A stretch of 7,420 nucleotides of DNA from an uncultured Pirellulaceae bacterium. GTDB taxonomy: Bacteria > Planctomycetota > Planctomycetia > Pirellulales > Pirellulaceae. The stretch's first letter is position 1. The number at the start of each line of letters is the position of its first letter. The stretch spans positions 1-7,420 of the forward strand of contig CAKQWG010000154.1 in assembly GCA_934278005.1 (NCBI GenBank), written 5' to 3'. The notes below the pieces were generated by a model. It did not search any database, was not told where the DNA came from, and saw only the letters and a list, made by a program, of their open reading frames with translations. Positions 1 through 6,174 of the stretch are shown in pieces. Made by a program: the position numbers and the translations under genes.

Positions 1-603
1 AACACTTTCGTCTGGAGTGCTGCCGTTGAGCGGGCGTGGGCGGCAGATGGCGTGCGTTGTGTCGTGACCTGTGGCCGACGCTACGAAGGGCGGCGCGCAG
101 ACGGCGGGCTCATGCCACCGACACGCCCGATCCTCAATGGCCAGCGCGGGCTTGGTGACATCCGCTATGTGGTGCGGGATGTCTATTTCGAGCCCATTCG
201 TGGGCATCGTGCCGAGCAGGTGTGGCAGGGCGTGGCTGAGCGTACGGCTCTGGGGCGCCCGACTCTGATCGAGACGCATCGCGAGAGCTTCATCGGCCCG
301 GATGAGTCTGCCAGGCATGCCCTTGGTGAGTTGGTGCGCGCGTTGAACGGCGTGTTGCAACGCCATCCGGACGTCTGTTTTCTGACCACGGTCGCCTTGA
401 GCGAGGCCTTGGTGGCCGCAAACCCGGTGCTGGTCGACCGGCAAGCCTTTGTGCGCGTCGACCACTTTCTACGCCGCCTGCTTGATACTTCCGCCTTGTC
501 GCGTGCGCTCAAGCTCAGTGGACTACGTTTTGTGCTTCCAATATTGATTCAGCTGCTCTCTGCCGTGACGCCTGTGCCACGTCGCGATCGCGCACGCTGT
601 TAG
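1..603 (+). CDS. Polysaccharide deacetylase-like protein, C-terminal part (5' end outside window)
   Basis: The frame is open from base 1 to the stop at 601-603, so this is the last 200 codons of a gene that starts upstream. The GTG at 52 is an internal codon, not a likely start. Visible landmarks are FVWSAAVERAW near the left edge, a GRRYEGR segment, ILNGQ, YVVRDVYFEP, and the block PTLIETHRESF, whose His codon is at 277-279, followed by a helical tail with DVCFLTTVALSEAL. From memory, this order (an aromatic block, NG, an FEP block, then a conserved HR followed by a Phe-Thr-Thr segment) is typical of the C-terminal half of NodB/polysaccharide-deacetylase-fold proteins encoded in exopolysaccharide loci. 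The catalytic N-terminal motifs (the TxDD region) lie outside the window, so activity cannot be judged. The next gene starts 27 nt downstream on the same strand, so co-transcription is likely. Family call moderately sure; substrate unknown. Confidence 0.7.
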   Translation, partial: NTFVWSAAVERAWAADGVRCVVTCGRRYEGRRADGGLMPPTRPILNGQRGLGDIRYVVRDVYFEPIRGHRAEQVWQGVAERTALGRPTLIETHRESFIGPDESARHALGELVRALNGVLQRHPDVCFLTTVALSEALVAANPVLVDRQAFVRVDHFLRRLLDTSALSRALKLSGLRFVLPILIQLLSAVTPVPRRDRARC

Positions 604-630
604 CATTCAACAAAGTCTCCGGAATCTGCC

Positions 631-1770
631 ATGTCCAAGCGTTTTTTGGTTCTGACCGAACTGTTTTTACCCACCAAGGGTGGCACCGCCGTGTGGTTCG
701 ACGAAGTGTATCGCCGCCTTGGTGGGAAAGAGATTCACATCATTACTGCCAACGTGCCCGGCGCAGGTGAGCATGATGTGGAGCACCCGAACAGTGTGCA
801 TCGCCTGGACCTGCGTCGCGTGCCGTGGCTGCGTCCGGAATCATTGGGCATGTATCTGAAGTTTTTTGGCAAAGCGCTGTGGCTGGCGCTGACCAACCGC
901 TTCGACGCCATCCATGCCGGGCGCGCGCTGCCAGAAGGCTTGGTTGCATGGCTGGTCGCCCGCCTGACCCTGCGCGCCGTCGTTATCTACGCGCATGGCG
1001 AAGAACTGACGGGCTGGGGTAAAGGCTACAAGTACACTGCCATGCGTTTTGTCTTGCGGCACGCGGACACCGTGATCGCCAACAGTGACTTCACGCGCGA
1101 GACCTTGATCGGCATGGGCGTTGAGGAAAAGCGGATCGTGATGATTCATCCAGGCGTTGACATCGAACGCTTTCGGCCAGGCCTTCCGTGTCAAGACTTG
1201 CGTGACGGCCTGGGATTGAACAGCGAGGCAAAACTCTTGTTGTCGGTTGGGCGCCTGAGCCGACGCAAGGGCTTTGATACGGTCATAAGGGTATTGCCCG
1301 ACCTGCTCGCATCCGGACACGATGTTCACTACGCGATCATCGGCATCGGCGAAGACGAGGCCTACTTGAAGGCGCTTGGCGCACAAATCGGCGTGTCTGC
1401 TCGAGTTCACCAGCTCGGACACGTCCCGATGCAGGATTTACCACGTTGGTATAACGCCTGTGATCTCTTCGTCCTTGTCAATCGAGAAATCGATGGCGAT
1501 ACGGAAGGTTTTGGCATGGTTTTCATCGAAGCCGCGGCAACGGGCAAGACTGCGATTGCCGGTCGAGCGGGTGGCACTGGCTCAGCTGTCCTGCACGAGT
1601 TTACCGGTTTACGGGTCGATGGTGATTCACTGGACGAACTCGGTGGCGCACTGCGCAGGCTCCTGACACAGGATGAAGAGCGTGAAGCGCTTGCGTCCGC
1701 AGCGCTCGCACGTGCACGCGAATCCTTGAGCTGGGAGGCCGTGGCGTCACAGACGCGCGCAATACGCTAA
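631..1770 (+). CDS. GT4 family glycosyltransferase (PimB-like)
   Basis: A 379-residue retaining GT-B glycosyltransferase, expected to move a sugar from a nucleotide donor onto a lipid-linked glycan at the cytosolic face of the inner membrane. The N-terminal Rossmann domain carries the glycine-rich GGTAVWF loop (about residues 17-23) and YAHGEE with H122, the usual acceptor-side histidine. The C-terminal domain has HPGVDIERF, then SVGRLSRRKGF with R208 and K213, which in GT4 enzymes contact the donor phosphates, then DLFVLVNRE and the EX7E motif EGFGMVFIE (E292 and E300), followed by GGTGSAV. All key residues are present and the length is normal. The ATG at 631 is chosen because the protein begins directly with the first beta strand (FLVLTELFLP); no strong Shine-Dalgarno is visible. 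It lies 27 nt after the deacetylase-like gene and 23 nt before the TPR gene. The sugar and acceptor cannot be read from sequence. Confidence 0.9.
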   Translation: MSKRFLVLTELFLPTKGGTAVWFDEVYRRLGGKEIHIITANVPGAGEHDVEHPNSVHRLDLRRVPWLRPESLGMYLKFFGKALWLALTNRFDAIHAGRALPEGLVAWLVARLTLRAVVIYAHGEELTGWGKGYKYTAMRFVLRHADTVIANSDFTRETLIGMGVEEKRIVMIHPGVDIERFRPGLPCQDLRDGLGLNSEAKLLLSVGRLSRRKGFDTVIRVLPDLLASGHDVHYAIIGIGEDEAYLKALGAQIGVSARVHQLGHVPMQDLPRWYNACDLFVLVNREIDGDTEGFGMVFIEAAATGKTAIAGRAGGTGSAVLHEFTGLRVDGDSLDELGGALRRLLTQDEEREALASAALARARESLSWEAVASQTRAIR

Positions 1771-1793
1771 ATGCAAGAAAATACAGAGAGAAA

Positions 1794-2624
1794 ATGATGA
1801 GACGCATTCTTTGTGCATTATTACTTGCAGTTTCTGCAGGTAGTGCGCTTTCACTTGAGCAATTTGCACCGTCGGATGCGGAAATTGCCAATCTGCCGCC
1901 ATATTGTGCGCGTCGGCTGAAAGGGCTGATGAGCCCGCAGGAAAGTGCGATGTATCCGAGCGTGCATCACTATTGCTTTGGCCTGAACTTCATCAACCGT
2001 GCTGCGCGCGCGCGTGACGCGAATAGTCGATCGTTCAATCTGACCAGCGCTAAAGGGGAAATTTCTTACACCATCAAGGCGTCTCCGGCAGGGCACTGGT
2101 TGTTGCCGCAGCTCTACACGGATCTGGGCAGGACTCACGTGAAGCTCAAGGAGCGCGCGCTGGCTAGCCGCGCCTTCAGTCAGGCAATTGGCGTAAACCC
2201 GGCCTATGAGCCTGCTTACCGGGGGCTGATCGAGACGTTGCGGGCGACGGGCAGTCAGTCAGCCGTGCTGGAAGTCGCAACTTCCGGACTGCGCCACATT
2301 CCTGATTCAAAGTATCTGCAGAAGGCTTATCTCGCATCGGGTGGTAAAAAGCCATTCCCGGAGCCCGTCTCGGCGAGAGCGACGGCGCCTGAAGACGCTG
2401 TACCACAAGACGTGATGCCTCAGGTCTCGCCAGGGAAGGGGGAAGAACAGCGTCAGGATGGTGAAGCCGCCATTGAGCCTGAGTCTGCTGCAACACGCAC
2501 GTCCGATGCTGAGGCTGAGGAAATCGAAAATGGTGCAATGGGTTCGGGTTGTCGTTTTTGCCCGCCAGAGGAGATTCAGCAGCGGTGGAAAGAGTATTTT
2601 GAGATTGAAGCTGAACGGCCGTAA
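1794..2624 (+). CDS. Secreted TPR protein with LPPYC/HHYC and C-terminal CRFCP motifs
   Basis: A 276-residue protein of unknown function. Residues 1-20 form a typical Sec signal peptide (MMRR, a hydrophobic core, then ALS before the predicted cut), so the mature protein should be periplasmic or exported. There is no lipobox. The mature N-terminal domain has LPPYC (C38) and VHHYCFGLNFINRA (C61) at about residues 34-70. Two TPR-like helical hairpins follow at about 103-136 and 137-170. Residues 185-250 are Pro/Glu/Ala-rich and look disordered. The C-terminus carries GCRFCPPEEI (C253, C256) and an amphipathic end. From memory, proteins of this layout recur in betaproteobacterial exopolysaccharide loci, but I know of no assigned role. 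Four mature cysteines in two pairs suggest disulfides; the CxxC lacks the following His needed for heme c. A purine-rich GAGAG lies just before the ATG at 1794; a second ATG follows directly. It is flanked by the GT4 gene (23 nt) and the HAD-UbiA gene. Confidence 0.85.
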   Translation: MMRRILCALLLAVSAGSALSLEQFAPSDAEIANLPPYCARRLKGLMSPQESAMYPSVHHYCFGLNFINRAARARDANSRSFNLTSAKGEISYTIKASPAGHWLLPQLYTDLGRTHVKLKERALASRAFSQAIGVNPAYEPAYRGLIETLRATGSQSAVLEVATSGLRHIPDSKYLQKAYLASGGKKPFPEPVSARATAPEDAVPQDVMPQVSPGKGEEQRQDGEAAIEPESAATRTSDAEAEEIENGAMGSGCRFCPPEEIQQRWKEYFEIEAERP

Positions 2625-2648
2625 TGCCTTTGCGTCACCATATTCTGA

Positions 2649-4124
2649 GTGCAAAATGTTTTGGAGCATGATTTGAATCTCGCGATTGATGCTTGCCCTG
2701 ATCTGCAGGATTCAGTGCCGCTTTTCGTCGACCTGGACGGCACGCTTGTCAAGACCGACATGCTTGTGGAAGGCGCTTTGTGTTTGCTGAAAAGCGCCCC
2801 CTGGCTTTTTTTTGCGATGATCTATTGGCTGTTTCGGTCGGGAAAGTCAGGACTGAAGGCACAGATTGCGAGCCGCGTCGAAGTTGAGGCAGATTCAATT
2901 CCTCTGCAAGGCGACTTCGTGCATTTTCTGCACTCTGAAGCCAAGTCTGGTCGCAAGATATATCTCGCTACTGCCTCTGACGAGCGTCCGGCACGGGCCA
3001 TCGCGAACCGACTGGGTATATTTGACGGTGTGTTGGCAAGCGTGCCAGGCCACAATCTCAAAGGCAGAATGAAGCTCGACGCCATTCGCTTGGCTACAGA
3101 TCACGGCGCGTTTGATTATGCTGGCAACGCGCATGCTGACATGGACATCTGGGCTGCGGCCCGCAAGGTTTTGATTGTCAATCCTGATCCGGGCGTACTC
3201 GCTTCTGCGCGCGCGCGGTTCAAGGTGGATCGCGTCTTCGACGATCGTCCATCGCTGCTGAAAACCTGGTTGCGTGCAGTCAGGATTCATCAATGGCTGA
3301 AGAATCTTCTGCTGTTTGTTCCCTTGCTGACAGCACACTCCTTCTCTCAGCACGCATTTTTCGCAGTCGGCCTGGGGTTCATTGCTTTCGGGCTGGTGGC
3401 ATCCGGGACCTATATCCTGAATGACCTGTTGGACCTTGCGTCTGATCGTGGACATCCACGCAAGTCATCGCGACCCTTCGCCGCGGGAAATATCGCGCCC
3501 GGGCTTGGGGTGATGGTAATGATCGCATTGGTGGCAACTGGCCTCGCAATGGCAGCGATGGTGTCAGTACCCTTCGTCATTGTTATGCTTTGCTATCTCG
3601 TTGTGACCCTGAGCTATTCACTCCATTTCAAGACCTACGTACTGGTGGACGTGTTGTTGCTCGCCAGTCTATATACGATGAGAATCGTTGCCGGGGCCGT
3701 GGCCATCAATGTAACGGTTTCATCCTGGTTATTGCTTTTCTCCACCTTTGTGTTCCTGAGCCTTGCGCTTGTCAAGCGTTGTGCAGAGCTTGAAGTGATG
3801 CACGTACAGACAAAATTGGCAACAAGCGGTCGCGATTATCGTGTATCAGATCGGATGGTTCTCGGGGCTATGGGGGTCGCGGCAGGTTACATCTCAGTTT
3901 TAGTCCTTGCCCTCTATGTCGACGATCCGACGGTCCGTGAGCATTACAATCACCCGAATTTTCTTGCGGCGCTCTGTCCCTTCATGCTGTATTGGATATC
4001 ACGCGTGTGGATAAAAACAGCGCGTGGCGAGATGAATGACGATCCGCTGCTCTACAGTCTGCGAGACAGGACAAGCTGGATGGTGTTTGCTGCGATGGGA
4101 TTGACCACCTTGATCGCTATGTAG
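2649..4124 (+). CDS. HAD phosphatase-UbiA prenyltransferase fusion (decaprenyl-phosphate phosphoribosyltransferase-like)
   Basis: A 491-residue fusion. Residues about 24-200 are a HAD hydrolase: motif I DLDGT (D28, D30), motif II LATAS with T108, motif III GRMK with K142, and a motif IV variant AGNAHADMD (N160, D164). Residues about 210-491 are a polytopic UbiA-family prenyltransferase: the entry motif RIHQWLKN (R212-N219), the Mg/diphosphate motif NDLLDLASD (N258, D259, D262, D266) followed by HPRKSSRP, the second region VDVLLL with D334 and MRIVAG with R345, and a late LRDRTS (D473). This UbiA subtype matches decaprenyl-phosphate 5-phosphoribosyltransferases better than quinone or heme enzymes. 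Inferred role: transfer a pentose 5-phosphate onto polyprenyl phosphate, with the HAD part removing the phosphate. The start is uncertain: GTG at 2649 (24 nt after the TPR gene) or TTG at 2673. The SMR gene follows after 15 nt, which supports a shared lipid-sugar pathway. Confidence 0.85.
   Translation: MQNVLEHDLNLAIDACPDLQDSVPLFVDLDGTLVKTDMLVEGALCLLKSAPWLFFAMIYWLFRSGKSGLKAQIASRVEVEADSIPLQGDFVHFLHSEAKSGRKIYLATASDERPARAIANRLGIFDGVLASVPGHNLKGRMKLDAIRLATDHGAFDYAGNAHADMDIWAAARKVLIVNPDPGVLASARARFKVDRVFDDRPSLLKTWLRAVRIHQWLKNLLLFVPLLTAHSFSQHAFFAVGLGFIAFGLVASGTYILNDLLDLASDRGHPRKSSRPFAAGNIAPGLGVMVMIALVATGLAMAAMVSVPFVIVMLCYLVVTLSYSLHFKTYVLVDVLLLASLYTMRIVAGAVAINVTVSSWLLLFSTFVFLSLALVKRCAELEVMHVQTKLATSGRDYRVSDRMVLGAMGVAAGYISVLVLALYVDDPTVREHYNHPNFLAALCPFMLYWISRVWIKTARGEMNDDPLLYSLRDRTSWMVFAAMGLTTLIAM
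2663..2666 (+). promoter_or_regulatory. Possible Shine-Dalgarno for an alternative TTG start of the HAD-UbiA gene
   Basis: The tetramer GGAG lies six bases before an in-frame TTG at 2673. No comparable ribosome-binding sequence precedes the GTG at 2649, which is the longest possible start. Since the HAD motif I begins only at residue 26 of the long form, either start leaves the enzyme intact. The ATG at 2668 is out of frame and closes after two codons. Confidence 0.35.
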
Positions 4125-4134
4125 GAGGCTGGAG
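4123..4134 (+). promoter_or_regulatory. Ribosome binding site of the SMR-type gene
   Basis: An AGGAGG (4123-4128) overlaps the stop codon of the HAD-UbiA gene, and a second GGAG (4131-4134) sits five bases before the ATG at 4140. This is the strongest Shine-Dalgarno in the window. Its overlap with the upstream stop suggests translational coupling of the two genes. Confidence 0.7.
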
Positions 4135-4139
4135 TCGTA

Positions 4140-4511
4140 ATGAACCTTGCTTTGTTAAGCCTGATTCTTGTAAGCGTGATGATGTCTGCAGCGGCGCAAA
4201 TTGCGTTGAAACACGGCATGTCCTCACCCGCGGTGCAGGCCGGGCTGGCGGCTGGGTTGAGTCAGGCACTACCTTCTGTCGCAAGTAACCCGTTTGTCGT
4301 GCTTGGGTTCAGCCTGTACGGTCTTGGCGCTATCCTGTGGCTTGGCGTGCTTGCCCGCATAGATGTAAGTCAGGCCTATCCGTTTGTCGGACTTGGTTTT
4401 TTGCTGACGATGGCGTTTGGTGTGCTACTGCTCGGAGAAACGCTTACTCCTCTGCGTCTTTTTGGAACCTGTCTCGTAGCTCTCGGTGTTCTTCTCGTAG
4501 CGCGCGGCTGA
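4140..4511 (+). CDS. Small EmrE/ArnE-F-type (SMR/EamA-like) inner membrane protein, putative lipid-sugar flippase
   Basis: A 123-residue protein with four predicted membrane helices (about 3-24, 51-71, 79-98 and 104-121). Recognisable motifs are AQIALKHGM (Q20, K24, G26), ILWLGVLARIDVSQAYP with W67 and Y80, and LLLGETLTPLRLFG with E100. This pattern and length fit the ArnE/ArnF-like branch of the DMT superfamily, which is implicated in moving undecaprenyl-phosphate-aminoarabinose across the inner membrane. Classical EmrE drug pumps carry a Glu in helix 1 (E14), which is absent here, so multidrug efflux is less likely. Its position 15 nt after a HAD-UbiA enzyme and opposite a GT-C transferase suggests that it flips a polyprenyl-phosphate sugar; that is inference. 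Start supported by a strong ribosome-binding site. The last 68 bases overlap the 3' end of the opposite-strand GT-C gene. Confidence 0.85.
   Translation: MNLALLSLILVSVMMSAAAQIALKHGMSSPAVQAGLAAGLSQALPSVASNPFVVLGFSLYGLGAILWLGVLARIDVSQAYPFVGLGFLLTMAFGVLLLGETLTPLRLFGTCLVALGVLLVARG
4444..4511. other. Convergent 3' overlap of SMR and GT-C reading frames
   Basis: The plus-strand SMR gene stops with TGA at 4509-4511, while the minus-strand GT-C gene stops with TAA at 4446-4444. The two frames therefore share 68 bp, which encode the last SMR membrane helix on one strand and the charged GT-C tail (EHRELRDRFQKDAEE) on the other. I see no hairpin followed by a T-run here, so there is no obvious intrinsic terminator between the two converging units. 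Confidence 0.8.
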
Positions 4512-6132
4512 ATGGGGTGCCGATGTTGAGCGCATACGGGTGTACGCTGACTTGATAGCGGTGCGAGGGCACGGTCTGCTTGAGTTGCTCCCAACAGCCC
4601 GAGCGCAAGGTTTCGTTACGAGGTGTCAAGATAAGCATGAAAGGGCTATTGTCGCTGATCGCAGAGGCGAGTTCGTCAACTAACTGGCCCGAGTCACAGC
4701 TCCTTCCTTCAGCAATAGAACGAACTGTCCGGCCTGTCTCGATTCTGAAAACATCTGCCATGTTTGAGGCGATAAGAGTTTTTTCCGGTAAGGCCTTTAT
4801 GTCGTCGATCAATTCATTGTCTTTGGAGACGATCAATTTAAGCTTGTTGGTGAGCATCACCCCGCGATTCGGTTCCCGTGCGATCTTGCCCAAGGGGTCT
4901 GGCGTCTCGGTGATCAGCTGGTAAGTGCTACGCTCGGCAGCGATCTGGCTGTCGTTGTATTGGTAGTGCAAGACTAATAGAAAAACAGTTCCGAGCATCG
5001 ACAGAGAAACGACATGTTTGCGATTCAGGGTGGCAAGGGTGATCGCCACCAGTCCGAGTAGTGCCCAGTCATACTGAATAACATGTCGCATGTTTATCGG
5101 TTCTCCCCACTGGTACAGAGTTCTGGCGAGAATGACCATACTGCCACCGGCAAGAATATAAGTGCCCAGTAAAGTGAAGCTCAAGCGCGCGCTCAAGTCA
5201 GCGCTGAGCCAGGCTGCTCTGAGTCGGGTTCGGGCCAGATAGAGCGCAAGCAGGCCTGCGAGGGTGCCTGCGACCAGCAGCTTTCCATCCCAGGCAAGCA
5301 TTGATACCGAGCGCAGCCCGGAAAGATCCAGCAGCGTGGACTGCAGGTACGTGCGGATGTTTTCCAACAGCCCAATGTCCGACGGAGACATTTTGTAAGG
5401 TTGAAGTGTTCCGAATACCTGCAGGTTTCGTACCCAGAGCGGAACCAAGACGGTAAGCGCTCCCGCCAAGCACCAGGTTGCCCGCGCAACGACCGCTCTC
5501 AACGTTAGAGTTCGCGTCAACGCCAGCACGACGAAACTCGCCGCGATTGCTGCGAAAGCCGCCGTGCCGGAATTTCGCGACAGGTAGGCCGCGCCACACA
5601 ACAGTCCGGAGACGAACAAGCTTGTTGCGGCGACGGTTTGAGCTTGCCGCATGGCGCGCAGCAGAAACGCGAATGCGATGATGATCAAAAGCAGAAAGCT
5701 GGTGTCCGACAGTGCGGCCCAGCCCGCCTCCACCATGCCCGGTGATGTCATGGTCAATAATGAGATGCACTGTATGACCCTTCGGTCCAGAACCGGAGAC
5801 AAGGCGAAAAGCAGTGCGACCGGTAGCAGGCCCCAACTGAACCAGGCGATGAGGACCGCGACGCGGGCGGCATCGAGGCCGGTCAGCGTCGAACTCAGCG
5901 CAATCAGGAGGGGATGGCCGGGGGGGAACAGGCTCAACGGAACCATGGGCGTCGCGGCGCCCACGCCGGCGCTCACCAACAGGCCCTCTCCAGCCATGAA
6001 ATGTCGTGCTGACTCGATGTAGGCGGCGCTGTCGGGTGTAAAAAGGTAACGAAAATCCGCCAGATTGACGGCGTACAGCGTGACGACGATTAGGCCTATC
6101 AGAACCGCACCGGCATAGTGAAAGTAGCGCAT
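4444..6132 (-). CDS. Polytopic GT-C-like membrane glycosyltransferase (GT39/PMT-like)
   Basis: About 562 residues from the ATG at 6132 (a TTG at 6141 would add three residues; ATG is preferred). Residues 1-25 form the first membrane helix, followed by a periplasmic loop with FTPDSAAYIESARHF, where D34 sits in the place of the GT-C catalytic Asp, and FPPGHPLLIAL (P70-L79). Further hydrophobic segments run to about residue 400, with WAALSDTSF (S142, D143) and YLSRNSG resembling the conserved ALSE and R motifs of GT39-type proteins. The last 170 residues are hydrophilic and probably periplasmic. Such enzymes use a polyprenyl-phosphate sugar as donor on the periplasmic side. This makes it a plausible user of a lipid sugar produced and flipped by the convergent HAD-UbiA and SMR genes, although it is on the other strand. 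It follows the GT4 gene by 42 nt. A C7 run (G7 on plus, 5920-5926) encodes part of the FPPG motif. Donor and acceptor unknown. Confidence 0.8.
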   Translation of the reverse strand: MRYFHYAGAVLIGLIVVTLYAVNLADFRYLFTPDSAAYIESARHFMAGEGLLVSAGVGAATPMVPLSLFPPGHPLLIALSSTLTGLDAARVAVLIAWFSWGLLPVALLFALSPVLDRRVIQCISLLTMTSPGMVEAGWAALSDTSFLLLIIIAFAFLLRAMRQAQTVAATSLFVSGLLCGAAYLSRNSGTAAFAAIAASFVVLALTRTLTLRAVVARATWCLAGALTVLVPLWVRNLQVFGTLQPYKMSPSDIGLLENIRTYLQSTLLDLSGLRSVSMLAWDGKLLVAGTLAGLLALYLARTRLRAAWLSADLSARLSFTLLGTYILAGGSMVILARTLYQWGEPINMRHVIQYDWALLGLVAITLATLNRKHVVSLSMLGTVFLLVLHYQYNDSQIAAERSTYQLITETPDPLGKIAREPNRGVMLTNKLKLIVSKDNELIDDIKALPEKTLIASNMADVFRIETGRTVRSIAEGRSCDSGQLVDELASAISDNSPFMLILTPRNETLRSGCWEQLKQTVPSHRYQVSVHPYALNIGTPFSRALREEHRELRDRFQKDAEE

Positions 6133-6174
6133 ATGCAGCAATCTGTTCTTGCTTGATGAATTGTGAGGGCGAGA

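Noticed and set aside
841..1422. Minus-strand open frame of 193 codons
   Set aside because: It lies wholly inside the GT4 gene at 631-1770, whose motifs are unmistakable; the antisense product has no recognisable domain and no start signal.
1726..1754. Possible promoter (TTGAGC) before the TPR gene
   Set aside because: The only -35-like hexamer has no matching -10 at suitable spacing, and the upstream gene is just 23 nt away, so an operon is the simpler reading.
2002..2014. Alternating GC tracts (also near 3206-3217) as possible Z-DNA or repeats
   Set aside because: They are short, encode Ala/Arg runs in phase with real genes, and are expected at this GC content.
2549..2566. CRFCP motif as a heme c site or PEP-CTERM-type sorting signal
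   Set aside because: The CxxC is not followed by His, and there is no PEP motif, membrane helix or basic tail at the C-terminus.
2895..3455. Minus-strand open frame of 186 codons
   Set aside because: It is antisense to the conserved HAD and UbiA motifs and has no recognisable features.
4505..4560. Possible terminator hairpin at the convergent junction (AGCGCATAC / GTGTACGCT)
   Set aside because: The arms pair imperfectly, no T-run follows on either strand, and the sequence codes for the GT-C C-terminal region.
4580..4924. Plus-strand open frame of 114 codons in the right half
   Set aside because: It is antisense to the hydrophilic C-terminal region of the GT-C protein; no ribosome-binding site and no domain.
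5198..5836. Minus-strand open frame of 212 codons
   Set aside because: It is an out-of-phase shadow of the GT-C gene on the same strand, Arg/Gly-rich with no membrane segments or motifs, as expected from GC-rich codon bias.
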